A stretch of 64,000 bases of DNA, taken from Aliamphritea hakodatensis (GTDB lineage: Bacteria; Pseudomonadota; Gammaproteobacteria; Pseudomonadales; Balneatricaceae). Every line of letters starts with the position of its first letter. Positions within the stretch are counted from its first letter, which is position 1. The notes below the pieces were generated by a model. It made no database searches, was not told where the DNA came from, and was given only the letters and a program-made list of their open reading frames with translations. Below are positions 62,501 through 64,000 of this stretch, in pieces. Where the stretch lies: NCBI RefSeq assembly GCF_024347195.1, contig NZ_AP025281.1:4154001-4218000 (forward strand), in the 5' to 3' direction. Position numbers and translations under genes: made by a program.

Positions 62501-64000
62501 GCTGTAAGTGCCGTTGGCCAATAAGCTGATCGTACCGACGCCGGTAATGGTGGCGGTATCACCCGCACTGAAGCTGCTCTGAACACCGGTGCCGGTATCG
62601 ACGGTGAAGCTGGCAACGGTTACCGGGCCGTCCACACTGCTGGTCCCCGTGAGGACAGAACCGGTACTGATGCCGCTGTCTTCGGCCACGCTGATGCTCT
62701 CATTGTCATCAGTGAAGGCATCGTCCACCGGGGTCACCGTGATGCTCAGCGTAGAGGTATCCGTGCTGCTGCCGTCGGTCAGAGTGTAAGTCACCACAGG
62801 GACCGGACCGTTATAGTCCGCGTTCGGCGTAAAGCTGTAAGTGCCGTTGGCCAATAAGCTGATCGTACCGACGTCGGTAATGGTGGCGGTATCACCCGCA
62901 CTGAAGCTGCTCTGAACACCGGTGCCGGTATCCACCGTGAAGCTGGCAACGGTTACCGGGCCGTCCACACTGGAGGTGCCCGTGAGGACGGAACCGGTAC
63001 TGGTGCCGCTGTCTTCAGCAACAGAGATCGCTTCGTCAGCATCAGTAAAGGCATCATCCACCGGGGTCACCGTGATGCTCAGCGTAGAGGTATCCGTGCT
63101 GCTGCCGTCGGTCAGGGTGTAAGTCACCACAGGCACCGGACCGTTATAGTCCGCGTTCGGCGTAAAGCTGTAGGTGCCATTTGCAACCAGGGTAATCGTA
63201 CCCACGCCGGTAATGGTCGCCGTATCACCCGCACTGAAGCTGCTCTGTGAACCGGTGCCGGTATCCACCGTGAAGCTGGCAACGGTTACCGGGCCGTCCA
63301 CACTGGAGGTGCCGGTTAATACCGAACCGGTACTGGTGCCGCTGTCTTCGGCTACTGAGATCGCTTCGTCAGCATCAGTGAAGGCATCATCCACCGGGGT
63401 GACGGTGATGCTCAGCGTAGAGGTATCCGTGCTGCTGCCGTCGGTCAGGGTATAAGTCACCACAGGCACCGGACCGTTGTAGTTCGCGTTCGGCGTGAAG
63501 CTGTAAGTGCCGTTCGCAGCCAGGGTAATCGTACCCACACCGGTAATGGTGGCGGTATCACCCGCACTGAAGCTGGTCTGAACACCGGTGCCGGTATCGA
63601 CGGTGAAGCTGGCAACGGTTACCGGGCCGTCCACACTGCTGGTCCCCGTGAGGACAGAACCGGTCGTCGTGCCGCTGTCTTCGGCTACTGAGATCGCTTC
63701 GTCAGCATCGGTGAAGGCATCATCCACCGGCGTCACCGTGATGCTCAGCGTGGAAGTATCCGTGCTGCTGCCGTCGGTCAGGGTGTAAGTCACCACAGGG
63801 ACCGGTCCGTTATAGTCGGCATTCGGGGTAAAACTGTAGGTGCCGTTGGCTAATAAGCTGATCGTACCCACGCCGGTAATGGTGGCAGTATCACCCGCAC
63901 TGAAGCTGCTCTGCGAGCCGGTGCCGGTATCCACCGTGAAGCTGGCAACGGTTACCGGGCCATCCACACTGCTTGTGCCGGTTATTACCGAACCTGTGCT
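59579..64000 (-). CDS. giant T1SS repeat adhesin, C-terminal part (N terminus beyond the window)
   Basis: The frame is open from the right edge to the TAG at 59579, at least 1,473 codons. It starts with eight 111-residue Ig/cadherin-like repeats (VDGPVTVASFTVDTGTG ... PVDDAFTDADE ... VAEDSGT). One different Ig-like module follows (TAGNDSASTAEDVALNG), then a non-repeat region of ~250 residues that includes an Ala/Ser-rich domain, and a block of RTX nonapeptides (GGSGNDILDGG type, about 60000-60270). The end is a VC_A0849-type T1SS target domain (DRFTYLSSD, IDTILDFDQSEGDVLDLTSLL). This is the layout of Bap/LapA/BapA-like surface adhesins. Its transporter genes are not in the window. Confidence 0.93.
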   Translation of the reverse strand, partial: STGSVITGTSSVDGPVTVASFTVDTGTGSQSSFSAGDTATITGVGTISLLANGTYSFTPNADYNGPVPVVTYTLTDGSSTDTSTLSITVTPVDDAFTDADEAISVAEDSGTTTGSVLTGTSSVDGPVTVASFTVDTGTGVQTSFSAGDTATITGVGTITLAANGTYSFTPNANYNGPVPVVTYTLTDGSSTDTSTLSITVTPVDDAFTDADEAISVAEDSGTSTGSVLTGTSSVDGPVTVASFTVDTGTGSQSSFSAGDTATITGVGTITLVANGTYSFTPNADYNGPVPVVTYTLTDGSSTDTSTLSITVTPVDDAFTDADEAISVAEDSGTSTGSVLTGTSSVDGPVTVASFTVDTGTGVQSSFSAGDTATITDVGTISLLANGTYSFTPNADYNGPVPVVTYTLTDGSSTDTSTLSITVTPVDDAFTDDNESISVAEDSGISTGSVLTGTSSVDGPVTVASFTVDTGTGVQSSFSAGDTATITGVGTISLLANGTYSFTPAADYNGPVPVVTYTLTDGSSTDTSTLTITVAPVDDAFTDDNENISVAEDSGTSTGSVLTGTSSVDGPVTVASFTVDTGTGVQSSFSAGDTATITGVGTISLLANGTYSFTPAADYNGPVPVVTYTLTDGSSTDTSTLTITVAPVDDAFTDDNENISVAEDSGTTTGSVLTGTSSVDGPVTVASFTVDTGTGAQTSFSAGDTATITGVGTITLAANGTYSFTPVADYNGPVPVVSYTLTDGSSTDTSTLAITVTPVDDAFTDADENISVAEDSGTTTGSVLTGTSSVDGPVTVASFTVDTGTGAQTSFSAGDTVTITGVGTITLAANGTYSFTPNANYNGPVPVVTYTLTDGSSTDTSTLTVNVTSVTDLTAGNDSASTAEDVALNGSVAGNDSTTSGGTLTYTMATDVSDGTLVFNTDGTYTYTPAENFSGNDSFTYTVTDSLTGESLTRTVALQVTPVADTPDLWVVPNVQGVYQPLTQINTSANVSQSNIESQLGLNNNVLDTFNPPSGAVTDNGNVDATRGDVVTYEANLEAGDTLALDWTFNNGETSQNFISSGYNDLAFAVITDPNGNTTIVQLSSSEQVWSSSGAGSASGTQSVTATVPGTYQVSFIVMNGRDQSVHSNLNVTGYQLTQSDGTVLNEASVPLAISAGLRDSSETLTIQISGVPAGATLSAGINNGGGVWTLTQAELEGLMLTPASGFTGDINLTVTATSTESNGSTSTATENITVNIAQTTNEQAGNQGNNTLNGTGNNDNIDGSGGNDTLNGNNGNDLLSGGTGNDTLNGGSGNDILDGGISNDTLNGNSGHDQLRGGDGTDTLTGGSGNDIIWGDAGDDIIFGGLGTDQLSGGDGADRFTYLSSDVGGTVEIDTILDFDQSEGDVLDLTSLLNTAETANNLDAYLNFEKVGNDTLVHVNSDGDYVSGSSMSQESSKDDMVIRLQNVDLTNNGGNTDLDILQQMLASGSLETI
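61350..64000 (-). repeat. 333-bp in-frame tandem repeats inside the adhesin gene
   Basis: Eight units with a period of exactly 333 bp (111 codons); the same word recurs at 61590, 61923, 62256, 62589, 62922, 63255, 63588 and 63921. Two neighbouring units (about 62045-62377 and 62378-62710) are almost base-identical, and the others differ at scattered sites. The array continues past the right edge, so the copy number is a minimum. Confidence 0.93.

Noticed and set aside
61590..63788. Plus-strand 66-codon frames repeating every 333 bp
   Set aside because: They are antisense shadows of the adhesin repeats on the minus strand.

Overview
The window reads as one contiguous chromosomal stretch of a marine, Oceanospirillaceae-like gammaproteobacterium. 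This placement is an inference from the gene families only: type I secretion (T1SS) with giant RTX/adhesin substrates, a TRAP binding protein, an AcuI-type acrylyl-CoA reductase, NorEF-like proteins and a PepSY flavoprotein reductase. No rRNA gene, complete tRNA gene, CRISPR array, integrase or transposase was found. Base composition is uneven. The left giant gene, its lipoprotein neighbour and about 14-28 kb are visibly A+T-rich; about 8.1-14 kb and 28-64 kb are visibly G+C-richer.

Layout: (1) 1-13997, minus strand, a T1SS operon in the order ABC transporter, HlyD adaptor, second ABC transporter, lipoprotein, giant RTX protein (C terminus beyond the left edge). (2) 13998-16057, non-coding, dominated by seven tandem 157-179 bp units. 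Each unit carries the 3' part of a tRNA-Leu(CAA)-like sequence followed by a hairpin/T-run terminator. Two more diverged copies lie at 22.43 and 26.92 kb. (3) 16-28 kb, a mosaic of TetR and LysR regulators, amidohydrolase, TorF-like porin, old yellow enzyme, GlcG/HbpS-like protein, a two-component system, an RCC1-repeat protein and small secreted proteins. (4) 28-45.5 kb, truncated haemoglobin with a GAF/winged-helix regulator, FKBP isomerase, serine hydrolase, NorEF-like pair, a DUF2271/PepSY-flavodoxin-FNR/ankyrin operon behind Fur-box-like sites, MATE pump, a threonine aldolase remnant, acuI with a divergent FCD regulator, an orphan DctP, an HxlR regulator, a GDSL hydrolase and a flavodoxin. 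(5) 45.5-52 kb, a FecR/LysM envelope protein with a CHASE2-GGDEF-EAL protein, and a second two-component system. (6) 52-59.5 kb, a DUF418-like membrane protein, an RND adaptor and permease, an orphan solute-binding protein and an SDR. (7) 59579-64000, minus strand, the C-terminal part of a giant repeat adhesin with 333-bp tandem repeats and an RTX/T1SS tail.

The two edges therefore carry separate T1SS cargo: a toxin-like or matrix RTX protein with its own transporter, and a Bap-like adhesin without one in view. The EAL protein, the FecR/LysM protein and the adhesin fit a surface-attachment theme. The most unusual element is the tRNA-Leu 3'-end/terminator tandem array with its dispersed copies. 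It recalls the tRNA-3'-end repeats downstream of E. coli tyrT, but here the duplicated piece begins at the anticodon loop.
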